In this document: positions 1-5,536 of the stretch, in pieces
Layout: the number at the start of each line of letters is the position of its first letter
Position numbering within the stretch: the stretch's first letter is position 1
Assembly (NCBI GenBank): GCA_002414865.1
Contig: DIAQ01000036.1
Location: 1 to 6,612 of the forward strand
Length of the DNA stretch: 6,612 bases
Direction of reading: 5' to 3'
From: a candidate division Hyd24-12 bacterium UBA5074
GTDB taxonomy: Bacteria > Fermentibacterota > Fermentibacteria > Fermentibacterales > Fermentibacteraceae
Notes under the pieces: model-generated
Database searches by the model: none
The model's input: the letters and a program-made list of their open reading frames with translations, nothing else
What the model was told of the DNA's origin: nothing
Program-made: the position numbers and the translations under genes

Positions 1-1434
1 CCAGTCCTGAGAGCCGCCCCCCTGGAGATGGGCGACTACCTGCTGCGTCGCGGCATGATGGCGCTGGGCCTGTCCGCGAGGAGCACGTTCGCTGTCACGG
101 CTGTCCTCGGCATGCTCGCTCAACTGGCAGGAGCCATGGTGATGGCCGGCGGCAGGTCGAGGATCGCCGGCGCCGCGGTGTTCGCTATGGCACTGACTCC
201 TGCATGGTGCGTGTTCTTCACGGGATATGTCGAGGACTACGCCATCCCTGCCGGTCTCGCGTTTCTCGCGGTCGCCCTGGCGGCGAGGGGCAGGTCTATT
301 GCTTCGGTTTCGGCTGCCGTCGCTGCGGCAGGGGCCTTCCATCTCGCGGCGCTGATGCTGCTCCCGTTGCTTGTCTCGTATGCTCTCGCCGGCCGCCGTT
401 CCCCCCTCGTTCCTCCATCGGCAGCTGCGGCCTGTGCAGCATGCGTTGCCTTCGCCACCATCTCCCTGGCAGCCGGCGGCATTCCTCGAGACCTCCCATC
501 CCCGGGACTCGATCCGGTCGGGAGGCTGAGGATGATCGTTTTCTGCACACCTTTCGTGGCGGCCGCGCCGCTTCTGGTGCGCCGGAGGCCATCCCGCGCA
601 CTTGTCGCAGCACTGGCAGCATCGCTCCTGGCATTCTTCCTGTTCCCTTTCGAGAGGGGTGTCAGGCTCGACTGGGACCTGGCGGGGCTGCTTCTGACGC
701 CGGCCTTCGCAGCCCTGCTCGCCCTTTCGGGGGATGGCAGGCTGGTCCTGCCATCTGCAGCAGTTCTCTGCGCTGCGCTCGCAGGCCCCAGGATATCGAT
801 CTTCCTGGACCCCGGACAGAGCGAGGAGATGTATCTCTCCGCCGCTTCAGAGTCCCGGGATGCAGGGGCGATAGAGGAATACGCCATCCTCCTGCGAAGC
901 CGCGGGCTGACCGACGAGGCCGCCGCACTCTTTCACAGGGCCTGGGATGTGACGGGCAACGGCAGGCATCTATCCCAGGAGGCGGAGGCCCTGAGGATGT
1001 CGGGTCGCCCTGCCGAGGCTCTCGGCGTCGCCATGGCTGCAGCGGCCTCGAGACCGGATGTGGAAACGGTCTGGCTGGAACTGGCATTATCGGCCCGCGA
1101 TGCAGGCGCTCCCCGGGAGGCTGTGAGGGCGGCGGTCATGGTCGATTCCCTGTTCACGTCCGAGGCGGGCGGGCTGTGGGGCCTGGCGCTGGAGACAGCG
1201 GTCTCCTGTTCGGACACGGGCCTTGCCATCGAATCGGCGCAGCGCGCCCTGGCCTCGGGCGATTCCCGGCCTTCGACGCTCGTCAATGCCGGCATCGCGG
1301 CCTTCTGGGGAGGGGATTCAGCCGCTGCGGAAGCGAGGTTCCGAAGGGCCCTGGAGCTGGATCCGGGCAACATTCCAGCGGCGCGCAACCTGCAGATGCT
1401 CGGGAGCGCCGGAGCCCTGCTCCGCCGGGATTGA
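1..1434 (+). CDS. Polytopic membrane protein with C-terminal TPR domain, GT39-like (5' partial)
   Basis: The reading frame is open to the first base of the window. The ATG at 28 has only a GGAG directly abutting it, with no spacer, so the true start is probably upstream and this is the C-terminal part. Numbering from that ATG, residues about 20-255 are hydrophobic and hold roughly eight or nine membrane segments, separated by short arginine-rich loops. A GYVEDY motif (about 66-71) and an RLDWDL motif (213-218) resemble loop motifs I associate with bacterial GT39/ArnT-like lipid-linked sugar transferases; the catalytic N-terminal part would lie outside the window. Residues about 283-460 form degenerate TPR helices, the last one canonical and ending in ALELDPGN. 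The TPR part probably mediates protein contacts on one face of the membrane. Membrane protein plus TPR is clearly seen; the glycosyltransferase assignment is inference. Stop TGA at 1432-1434. Confidence 0.75.
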   Translation, partial: PVLRAAPLEMGDYLLRRGMMALGLSARSTFAVTAVLGMLAQLAGAMVMAGGRSRIAGAAVFAMALTPAWCVFFTGYVEDYAIPAGLAFLAVALAARGRSIASVSAAVAAAGAFHLAALMLLPLLVSYALAGRRSPLVPPSAAAACAACVAFATISLAAGGIPRDLPSPGLDPVGRLRMIVFCTPFVAAAPLLVRRRPSRALVAALAASLLAFFLFPFERGVRLDWDLAGLLLTPAFAALLALSGDGRLVLPSAAVLCAALAGPRISIFLDPGQSEEMYLSAASESRDAGAIEEYAILLRSRGLTDEAAALFHRAWDVTGNGRHLSQEAEALRMSGRPAEALGVAMAAAASRPDVETVWLELALSARDAGAPREAVRAAVMVDSLFTSEAGGLWGLALETAVSCSDTGLAIESAQRALASGDSRPSTLVNAGIAAFWGGDSAAAEARFRRALELDPGNIPAARNLQMLGSAGALLRRD

Positions 1435-1447
1435 CGGGAAGGAGAGC

Positions 1448-1472
1448 GGGGACCCAGGAGCGCTGGATCCCC
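1448..1472. terminator. Hairpin between convergent genes, possible bidirectional terminator
   Basis: Bases 1448-1457 pair with 1463-1472 around a 5-base loop: ten positions with a single C/A mismatch, rich in G-C. It sits in the 62-bp gap between the stop codons of two converging genes, where a shared terminator is expected. Neither side has a proper T-tract. The - strand continues into a pyrimidine-rich stretch (CTCTCCTTCCC), the + strand into GGTTATCCCC. Placement supports the call; the missing T-tract weakens it. Confidence 0.35.
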
Positions 1473-1496
1473 GGTTATCCCCTGCGGGTCGTTCGA

Positions 1497-2249
1497 TCAG
1501 AGGGCGCAGAAGGCGGTGGTGCCGTCCCAGCCGCTTCCCATGCTGGAATACGAACCGTCCGCCGGGTTGGTGATCCAGAGGGATCCCTCCCAGACGCAGA
1601 AGACGTAACCTCCGGTGGAGGCGATTTCCGAAGTCCCGGAATAGCCTCCGCCGAGGCTTGTGTAATCGCCGTTCCAGGGGTCGACCCGGTACATCACATC
1701 TCCCTGCACAACGTAGAAATCGGACTGGGTTCCGGTGGCCGCAGTCGTCCCCGCATAGCTCGAGGGCAGCGCCGTGAAGTCGCCTGTAGAAGGATCGGTC
1801 CTGTATAGAGCGTCGTTCTGGATCACCATCAGGGCGTTGCCGGCCCAGGCCAGGAACTGGAGCCCGTCGTAGCTGCCGGGCACTATCTCCCAGGAGCCGT
1901 CCACAGGGTCGATCTCGTAGAGAGTCGTGCCCTGGTACGCGTAGAGGCTGCCTCCCCCCGCGGCCAGCGCGGTCGTGCCTGTCCAGGAGCTGGAGATCGT
2001 CTCCCAGGAGCCGCTTGCCGGATCGACCCTGTACAGGTTGTCTCCCTGTATCGCATAGAGCCGCCCGCCGAGCGGAGCCATCAGCTCGGTGCCCGACCAT
2101 GTGTCGGAGAGCGACTGCCACTCGCCTGTCGAAGAGTCCACCTTGTAGAGGACATCGCCCTGAATCGCATACAGGGCGCCCGCCGAGCAGGGAGCAGCCA
2201 GCACGGCCAGGAGAGCAGCTGCGAACAGGAGCATCTTGCAGGGCCGCAT
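1497..2249 (-). CDS. Secreted six-repeat (38-residue) beta-propeller-like protein, family not recognised
   Basis: A 250-residue protein. The start at 2249 is set by AGGAGG six bases upstream and by the signal peptide that follows: MRPCK, a hydrophobic core (residues 6-19), then CSA with likely cleavage after A23. The frame stays open upstream to 2633 but that part overlaps the dehydrogenase gene and looks like shadow sequence. The mature chain is six tandem units starting at residues 26, 64, 102, 140, 178 and 216. The first five are exactly 38 residues and the sixth is 35, ending at the C-terminus. The approximate consensus is LYxIQGDxLYRVDP, then xxGxW, then a SxWxGTT segment and a short Gly-rich end. 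Alternating hydrophobic strands and turns suggest a small six-bladed propeller, one blade per repeat. There is no sorting domain, membrane anchor or catalytic motif. A binding role (glycan or protein) outside the cytoplasm is inference. It lies 62 bp downstream of the dehydrogenase gene on the same strand and may share its transcript. Confidence 0.85.
   Translation of the reverse strand: MRPCKMLLFAAALLAVLAAPCSAGALYAIQGDVLYKVDSSTGEWQSLSDTWSGTELMAPLGGRLYAIQGDNLYRVDPASGSWETISSSWTGTTALAAGGGSLYAYQGTTLYEIDPVDGSWEIVPGSYDGLQFLAWAGNALMVIQNDALYRTDPSTGDFTALPSSYAGTTAATGTQSDFYVVQGDVMYRVDPWNGDYTSLGGGYSGTSEIASTGGYVFCVWEGSLWITNPADGSYSSMGSGWDGTTAFCAL
1500..2174 (-). repeat. Six tandem 114-bp coding repeats (38 aa each, last shortened)
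   Basis: On the - strand the units occupy 2174-2061, 2060-1947, 1946-1833, 1832-1719, 1718-1605 and 1604-1500. Aligned by eye, units 1 and 2 share 20 of 38 residues. All units keep the aromatic, Asp and Gly positions (LY...D..G) and the G-T/S pair near position 28 of the unit, except that unit 3 has GL in place of GT. No indels occur between units. Similarity is clear in protein and only partial in DNA, so the duplications are old rather than recent. Confidence 0.9.
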
Positions 2250-2255
2250 CTCGAA

Positions 2256-2261
2256 CCTCCT
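2256..2261 (-). promoter_or_regulatory. Shine-Dalgarno AGGAGG of the six-repeat protein
   Basis: The - strand reads AGGAGG, then TTCGAG (6 bases), then ATG at 2249. The next in-frame ATG (2234) would be 21 bases away, and upstream candidates lie inside the dehydrogenase gene, so this site decides the start. Confidence 0.85.
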
Positions 2262-2311
2262 CTGTTCCGGAATGAAGGGTTTTCCGCCTGTCCCGCGGAG
2301 CGCGCAGAAGG

Positions 2312-3451
2312 TCATCTGCGGCTCCTGCGAACCGTCTCCCTGATCGAAACGCCTCTCGAACGCACCTCGGAGAGGATCTTCCGACATACCGGCTCGTTCA
2401 TGCCAACGCTTTCGGGGAACACGATGCCGGGGCCGACGAATGCCTTTCGGGCCAGCATCCTGGCCATCGCGGCCGCCGGGAAGCCGGTTGTCCGCGACAT
2501 GGATGACGTGCCTGAGGCCTTGTCGTACTCGTCGTAAAGGTCGAACGTGATCCGGGTCTTCCGTCCCGACGACATGCCCTCCATCTCGACCCTCATAACC
2601 GTGAACTCCTCGCAGCCCTCCTCCATCTCCCACGCCTTGAAGAGCAGTTTCGATGTGAGATCGAGCGGTCGCATCCTCGCCCTCCCGACCTCCACGGGCT
2701 CGCGCGAGAGGAAGCCGGCTCCGGCGAGGAGACCTATCCTGGCGGCATATCCTGGATACCTCAGCGTCTTCTCGACCATCTCCGGACAGTCGATGGTGAA
2801 GAGAAGGCTCCTGAGTCCGTCGGTGACGAAGGCCTCGAGGGTGCCCACCCCGGGCAGGTCAACGAGCTCGACCTCTGACAGGGCCGCCTTCTCCGTCACT
2901 GCGCCGCCCCTCATCACGCGCGCCGGCCTGGTGTATTCCTCGAGCACGTCGACCGGGCTGAAGGGGGCCACATACTCCCATGGGAGTTTCCTCACCCTGG
3001 GCAGGCCGCCCACGAGTATCCTGAGGCTGGATGCATTGTCGAGAAGCGATCTCGCCTTCCCAGAGAACACATGCGACAGGCCGGGAGCGACTCCGAAGTC
3101 CACGACGGCAGTTACGCCCTTCTCCCTGGCGAGCGGGTCGAGCATTCCGGGGTCTTCCGGCATGAATGCTATGTCGACGACATCGGTGCCTGACTCGATG
3201 ACAGAGCTGAGCGTGGAGAGACCCATGTAGCCAGGCACGGCTGTGACCACGGCGGCCGATCCCTCCACAGCCTCGCAGACTGCGTCGTGCTGTGACAGGT
3301 CGCATGCGGAGGCGTGCAGCCCCAGAGCCCCGGCCTTTCGGAGCGCATCCGGATTCCTGTCGAAAACAACGACATCGGCATCGGCGTCGGAAGCCAGATC
3401 CCTGGCTATGGTGCGACCCACCATCCCGGCGCCGAGAACGGAATAACGCAT
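2312..3451 (-). CDS. Saccharopine dehydrogenase-family oxidoreductase, L-lysine 6-dehydrogenase-like
   Basis: A 379-residue cytoplasmic NAD(P)-dependent enzyme. The N-terminus is a Rossmann fold: GAGMVG at 7-12 after a short beta strand, and D31 at the end of the second strand, an acidic residue that usually means NAD preference. DFGVAPGL (118-125) is the family hallmark, followed by VGGLP (147-151), LEEYTRPA (170-177), LEAF (205-208), KTLRYPGY (228-235) and SRTTGFPAAAMARML (319-333). The order and spacing of these blocks and the length match what I recall of bacterial L-lysine 6-dehydrogenase (about 385 residues), which oxidises the lysine epsilon-amine to a semialdehyde. Saccharopine or carboxynorspermidine dehydrogenases are alternatives; the true substrate cannot be read from the sequence. 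The start is supported by GGAGG five bases upstream. No lysine-pathway partner is visible nearby, and the gene downstream encodes an unrelated secreted protein. Confidence 0.9.
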   Translation of the reverse strand: MRYSVLGAGMVGRTIARDLASDADADVVVFDRNPDALRKAGALGLHASACDLSQHDAVCEAVEGSAAVVTAVPGYMGLSTLSSVIESGTDVVDIAFMPEDPGMLDPLAREKGVTAVVDFGVAPGLSHVFSGKARSLLDNASSLRILVGGLPRVRKLPWEYVAPFSPVDVLEEYTRPARVMRGGAVTEKAALSEVELVDLPGVGTLEAFVTDGLRSLLFTIDCPEMVEKTLRYPGYAARIGLLAGAGFLSREPVEVGRARMRPLDLTSKLLFKAWEMEEGCEEFTVMRVEMEGMSSGRKTRITFDLYDEYDKASGTSSMSRTTGFPAAAMARMLARKAFVGPGIVFPESVGMNEPVCRKILSEVRSRGVSIRETVRRSRR

Positions 3452-3456
3452 TTCCC

Positions 3457-3461
3457 CCTCC
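3457..3461 (-). promoter_or_regulatory. Shine-Dalgarno GGAGG of the dehydrogenase gene
   Basis: The - strand reads GGAGGGGGAA immediately before ATG 3451. GGAGG with a 5-base spacer fits a normal site and supports this start, which also places the Rossmann strand directly at the N-terminus. Confidence 0.75.
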
Positions 3462-3600
3462 GAGCTGACAAGGACTGCCTCAGCCAGTGGAGCCGAAGAC
3501 GAAGCCCGCCCTCGGTATTATGGAGCACGATCACTCCGGAGGCACTGGCCTGGAACTTGCACTGCGAATTGCCAATAATAGATGCAGGAAAAGGTCGACA

Positions 3601-3631
3601 GATCCGGCGAGGCTCACAGGAAGCCCGGATC
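3601..3631 (+). promoter_or_regulatory. Leader hairpin upstream of the PQQ-propeller gene
   Basis: GATCCGG (3601-3607) is perfectly complementary to CCGGATC (3625-3631). Inside the 17-base loop, GCT (3612-3614) can pair with AGC (3622-3624). It lies in the presumed 5' leader and ends 16 bases before the Shine-Dalgarno, so it leaves that site free. There is no T-tract, so it is not a terminator; a role in mRNA stability or control is possible but unproven, and chance pairing in GC-rich DNA is a real alternative. Confidence 0.25.
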
Positions 3632-3647
3632 CGCCGATGGCCGCTGC

Positions 3648-3653
3648 AGGAGG
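3648..3653 (+). promoter_or_regulatory. Shine-Dalgarno AGGAGG of the PQQ-propeller gene
   Basis: AGGAGG, then TTCTGC (6 bases), then ATG at 3660. It selects the start directly before the signal peptide over the in-frame ATG at 3582. The motif and spacer length equal those of the six-repeat gene on the other strand. Confidence 0.85.
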
Positions 3654-3659
3654 TTCTGC

Positions 3660-5009
3660 ATGAATGCTTCATGTGCCTGTAAGCTGCTGGCGCTGACCTT
3701 GATCGGGCACGCGCCCGCCTATGCCACCGAGGCTCCTCTCATCTGGAGCTTCTCCACCGGTTTCACGATCAGTTGCACACCCGCCCTGAATGCCCCCTAC
3801 AACGCGGTCATTTTCGGGGCCGGCAACGGCACTCTGTATGTGCTCGACGGAACGACCGGAGGAAACCTCGGCTACGTCGATCTGGGCGATGCGATAACGA
3901 CAGATCCCTTCTGCGATCTCACGGACACCAGCATGAGGACCTATGTGAGCGTTCCCGGGAACAGGATGTACGCACTGATCGGCGCCTCGCCATGGTGGTA
4001 CCACCAGTGCCGCGGGCAGTGCTTCAGCCCTTCCCAGTGGGAGCAGGGAGTCTACTTCGGGTCCTATGACGAAGTCACGCAGTGCGTGAACAGGCTGACC
4101 GGCGAGCACATGTGGGTCTTCCCGTCGGAGGGCCTGGTCCAGGGCGCTCCAACCGTCGGCAACAATGGCGCCGGAGCCAAGGTGTTCGTCGCCACCGGCG
4201 AAGGCTACGTGTACTGCCTCGATCCGTTCACAGGAGCGCAGATCTGGGGCAAGTCAGGCTTCGGCGCTGTCATATCCTCCTGCACGGTCCACGCGGGCAA
4301 GGTCTACTTCGGATGTCTGGACGGCATGTTCTACTGCCTGAACGGGCTCGATGGCAGCATCATCTGGTCGTACAACGCAGGCAGCCAGATCGACTCGAAA
4401 CCGGCCATCTACGGAGGCTCGGTATACTTCGGCACGCTGGGCGGCTCGCTCTTCCGCCTCGATGCGTCCCTGGGCACCTTCCACTGGTCGACTTCGCTGG
4501 GAGGGAGCGTTCTGAGCCCCTGCATCTATCTCGACAGGATATTCGCGGGCACCACTGGTCTGAGCTGCGTCAACGCCTCGACAGGCAACGTCATCTGGAC
4601 CTATCCGATCGTCAGCGCGGGCAGTCCGGCAACGATGTCCGGCCGAGTCTATGTCGCAGACGGAACACAGATGATCTGCCTGGACGGGGGGTACATGTAC
4701 GGCATCGAGGACGAGGATCCGACACCTGTTGCCGCGCTCTCGGTGAGCGGAAATCCATGCATGGAGACCTCATCCCTCCTGCTCAACCTGGATGAGGCCT
4801 GCAGCCCCTCGATCACGCTGTACGACATCACGGGCAGAACGGCAGGCTGGATGGAGCCGGGATTGCTGACCCAGGGTCTCCATTCGCTCCCGCTCGCCGG
4901 CATCCAGGGGACGGGCGGTCACATGCCGCAGGGGCTTTACATCTGTCGCGTCGAGGCCGGGGGCAGTTCCGTCTCCTGTCCGATGACCTGGCTTGGAGGC
5001 GATATCTGA
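3660..5009 (+). CDS. Exported PQQ-like beta-propeller with C-terminal FlgD/type IX-style sorting domain
   Basis: A 449-residue protein. Residues 1-22 form a signal peptide (MNASCACK, hydrophobic stretch, AYA cleavage site). Residues about 27-344 are PQQ-type propeller repeats with the pattern V-Y-F-G..DG..Y-C-L-D...G...W. Blade-closing aromatics are seen at W29, Y72, W152, W196, W236, W276 and W313, suggesting about seven blades closed by the N-terminal strand. The second blade carries an insertion (about 104-130) with HQCRGQC. Residues about 357-446 resemble a FlgD-like Ig / T9SS type A sorting domain: SGNPC, ITLYDITGR (385-393), GLHSLPL, then MPQGLYICRVEAG (422-434). Sixteen cysteines remain after signal removal. 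No quinoprotein dehydrogenase active site or CxxCH haem motif is present, so a structural or ligand-binding surface role is more likely than an enzyme. The start is fixed by AGGAGG at 3648. The Nudix gene follows after 52 bp. Confidence 0.88.
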   Translation: MNASCACKLLALTLIGHAPAYATEAPLIWSFSTGFTISCTPALNAPYNAVIFGAGNGTLYVLDGTTGGNLGYVDLGDAITTDPFCDLTDTSMRTYVSVPGNRMYALIGASPWWYHQCRGQCFSPSQWEQGVYFGSYDEVTQCVNRLTGEHMWVFPSEGLVQGAPTVGNNGAGAKVFVATGEGYVYCLDPFTGAQIWGKSGFGAVISSCTVHAGKVYFGCLDGMFYCLNGLDGSIIWSYNAGSQIDSKPAIYGGSVYFGTLGGSLFRLDASLGTFHWSTSLGGSVLSPCIYLDRIFAGTTGLSCVNASTGNVIWTYPIVSAGSPATMSGRVYVADGTQMICLDGGYMYGIEDEDPTPVAALSVSGNPCMETSSLLLNLDEACSPSITLYDITGRTAGWMEPGLLTQGLHSLPLAGIQGTGGHMPQGLYICRVEAGGSSVSCPMTWLGGDI

Positions 5010-5011
5010 AG

Positions 5012-5053
5012 GCCCGTCCGGGCAGGGGATAGCCCGCACCCGGTCATCGGGCT
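5012..5053 (+). other. Alternating GCCCG/CGGGC inverted repeats before the Nudix gene
   Basis: The 52-bp gap holds GCCCG (5012-5016), CGGGC (5019-5023), GCCCG (5032-5036) and CGGGC (5048-5052). The last pair extends to AGCCCG (5031-5036) with CGGGCT (5048-5053), a 6-bp stem with an 11-base loop ending 8 bases before the Nudix ATG. The middle two can pair instead (8-base loop), so alternative folds exclude each other. There is no T-tract. It may be a weak terminator or a control of Nudix translation, or chance in GC-rich DNA. Confidence 0.3.
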
Positions 5054-5061
5054 CACCATCC

Positions 5062-5535
5062 ATGAAGATAGGAACGCTCTGCTACCTGCGGAGGTCCGGC
5101 AGGACTCTGATGGTGCACAGGATCACCAGACCCGGCGATATCCATTGGGGTAAATGGAATGGCTTGGGGGGCAAGCTGATCCCGGGGGAGACCCCGGAGG
5201 AATGCGTCATAAGGGAGGTTCTGGAGGAGAGCGGGATCCGCATCGAATCGCCCAGACTCTGCGGAATCCTCACCTTTCCGTCGTTCGAGGACGATGACGA
5301 CTGGTATGTCTTCGTGTTCGAAGCCCGGGGATTCGAAGGTGAGGCCGGGCCATGTCCGGAAGGTGTCCTCGATTGGATAGAGGACTCGAAACTGCAGGAT
5401 CTCGACCTGTGGGAGGGCGACAGGATCTTCCTGCCATGGATCGGATCGGGCAGGTTCTTCTCCGGCCGCTTCGCATATGCCTGCGGGAAGCTGCAGGAGC
5501 ATTCAGTCGTGTTCCATGATCCATCGGAGGGTTGA
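5062..5535 (+). CDS. Nudix hydrolase, 8-oxo-dGTP diphosphatase (MutT/MTH1) type
   Basis: A 157-residue cytoplasmic pyrophosphohydrolase. The Nudix box GX5EX7REVXEEXGI is complete at residues 37-59, with metal-binding glutamates in REVLEES (51-57). It is preceded by HWGKWNGLGGK (28-38); this WNG-GGK block is typical of MTH1/MutT-like enzymes that remove oxidised purine nucleotides such as 8-oxo-dGTP. The N-terminus TLCYLRRSGRTLMVHR and the C-terminal EGVLDWI...LWEGDRIFLPW also fit that subgroup, and length is normal. ATG 5062 puts the first strand directly at the N-terminus. No Shine-Dalgarno is visible before it. A TTG at 4993 in the same frame would overlap the upstream gene, also lacks a site, and would add a non-conserved leader. 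The hydrolase gene begins one base after its stop, so the two are probably co-translated. Specificity for 8-oxo-dGTP is inferred from family motifs. Confidence 0.92.
   Translation: MKIGTLCYLRRSGRTLMVHRITRPGDIHWGKWNGLGGKLIPGETPEECVIREVLEESGIRIESPRLCGILTFPSFEDDDDWYVFVFEARGFEGEAGPCPEGVLDWIEDSKLQDLDLWEGDRIFLPWIGSGRFFSGRFAYACGKLQEHSVVFHDPSEG
5526..5530 (+). promoter_or_regulatory. Shine-Dalgarno GGAGG of the lipoprotein hydrolase, inside the Nudix gene
   Basis: GGAGG, then GTTGAG (6 bases), then ATG 5537. The site lies in the last codons of the Nudix gene and the TGA stop (5533-5535) falls inside the spacer, an arrangement typical of translational coupling. It fixes the start of the downstream gene. 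Confidence 0.8.
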
Positions 5536-5536
5536 G

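Larger units (their letters stand above)
3452..3659. other. Divergent intergenic region between dehydrogenase and PQQ-propeller genes
   Basis: These 208 bases separate two divergently read genes and should hold both promoters. The most A/T-rich patch is 3566-3580 (GAATTGCCAATAATA), which includes ATTG-C-CAAT (3568-3576), a short palindrome, and TTGCCA (3569-3574), a fair -35 hexamer. On the - strand TAATAC (3520-3515) resembles a -10 box 64 bases before the dehydrogenase start, without a good -35. No correctly spaced -35/-10 pair was found for either gene, so no promoter is called. A short open frame through 3582-3659 is in phase with the propeller gene but looks like leader, not protein. Confidence 0.6.

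Noticed and set aside
204..1808. Long + strand open frame of 534 codons overlapping the membrane protein and the six-repeat gene
   Set aside because: It is rich in Arg, Gly, Pro and Ser with no domain, signal or ribosome site. It is a frame-shifted shadow, common in GC-rich coding DNA where stop codons are rare.
1318..2121. Second - strand open frame across the six-repeat gene
   Set aside because: Arg/Gly/Leu-rich shadow in another frame. The frame with signal peptide, Shine-Dalgarno and six regular repeats is clearly the coding one.
2172..2249. Lipoprotein signal on the six-repeat protein (C21)
   Set aside because: The residue before the cysteine is proline (AAPC), which does not fit a lipobox; cleavage after CSA by signal peptidase I fits better.
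2250..2633. N-terminal extension of the six-repeat protein up to 2633
   Set aside because: It overlaps the dehydrogenase gene in another frame, has low-complexity Gly/Arg sequence, and would bury the signal peptide and its good Shine-Dalgarno.
3582..3659. N-terminal extension of the PQQ-propeller from ATG 3582
   Set aside because: It would place 26 charged residues before the signal peptide; AGGAGG at 3648 with a 6-base spacer selects ATG 3660.
3660..5009. PQQ-dependent alcohol or glucose dehydrogenase
   Set aside because: Only the structural repeat pattern is present. I see no catalytic Asp/Asn motif, no vicinal cysteine pair and no CxxCH haem site of quinoprotein dehydrogenases.
4993..5061. 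TTG start for the Nudix protein at 4993
   Set aside because: It overlaps the upstream gene, has no Shine-Dalgarno, and adds a leader not expected in a family whose members begin at the strand encoded from 5062.
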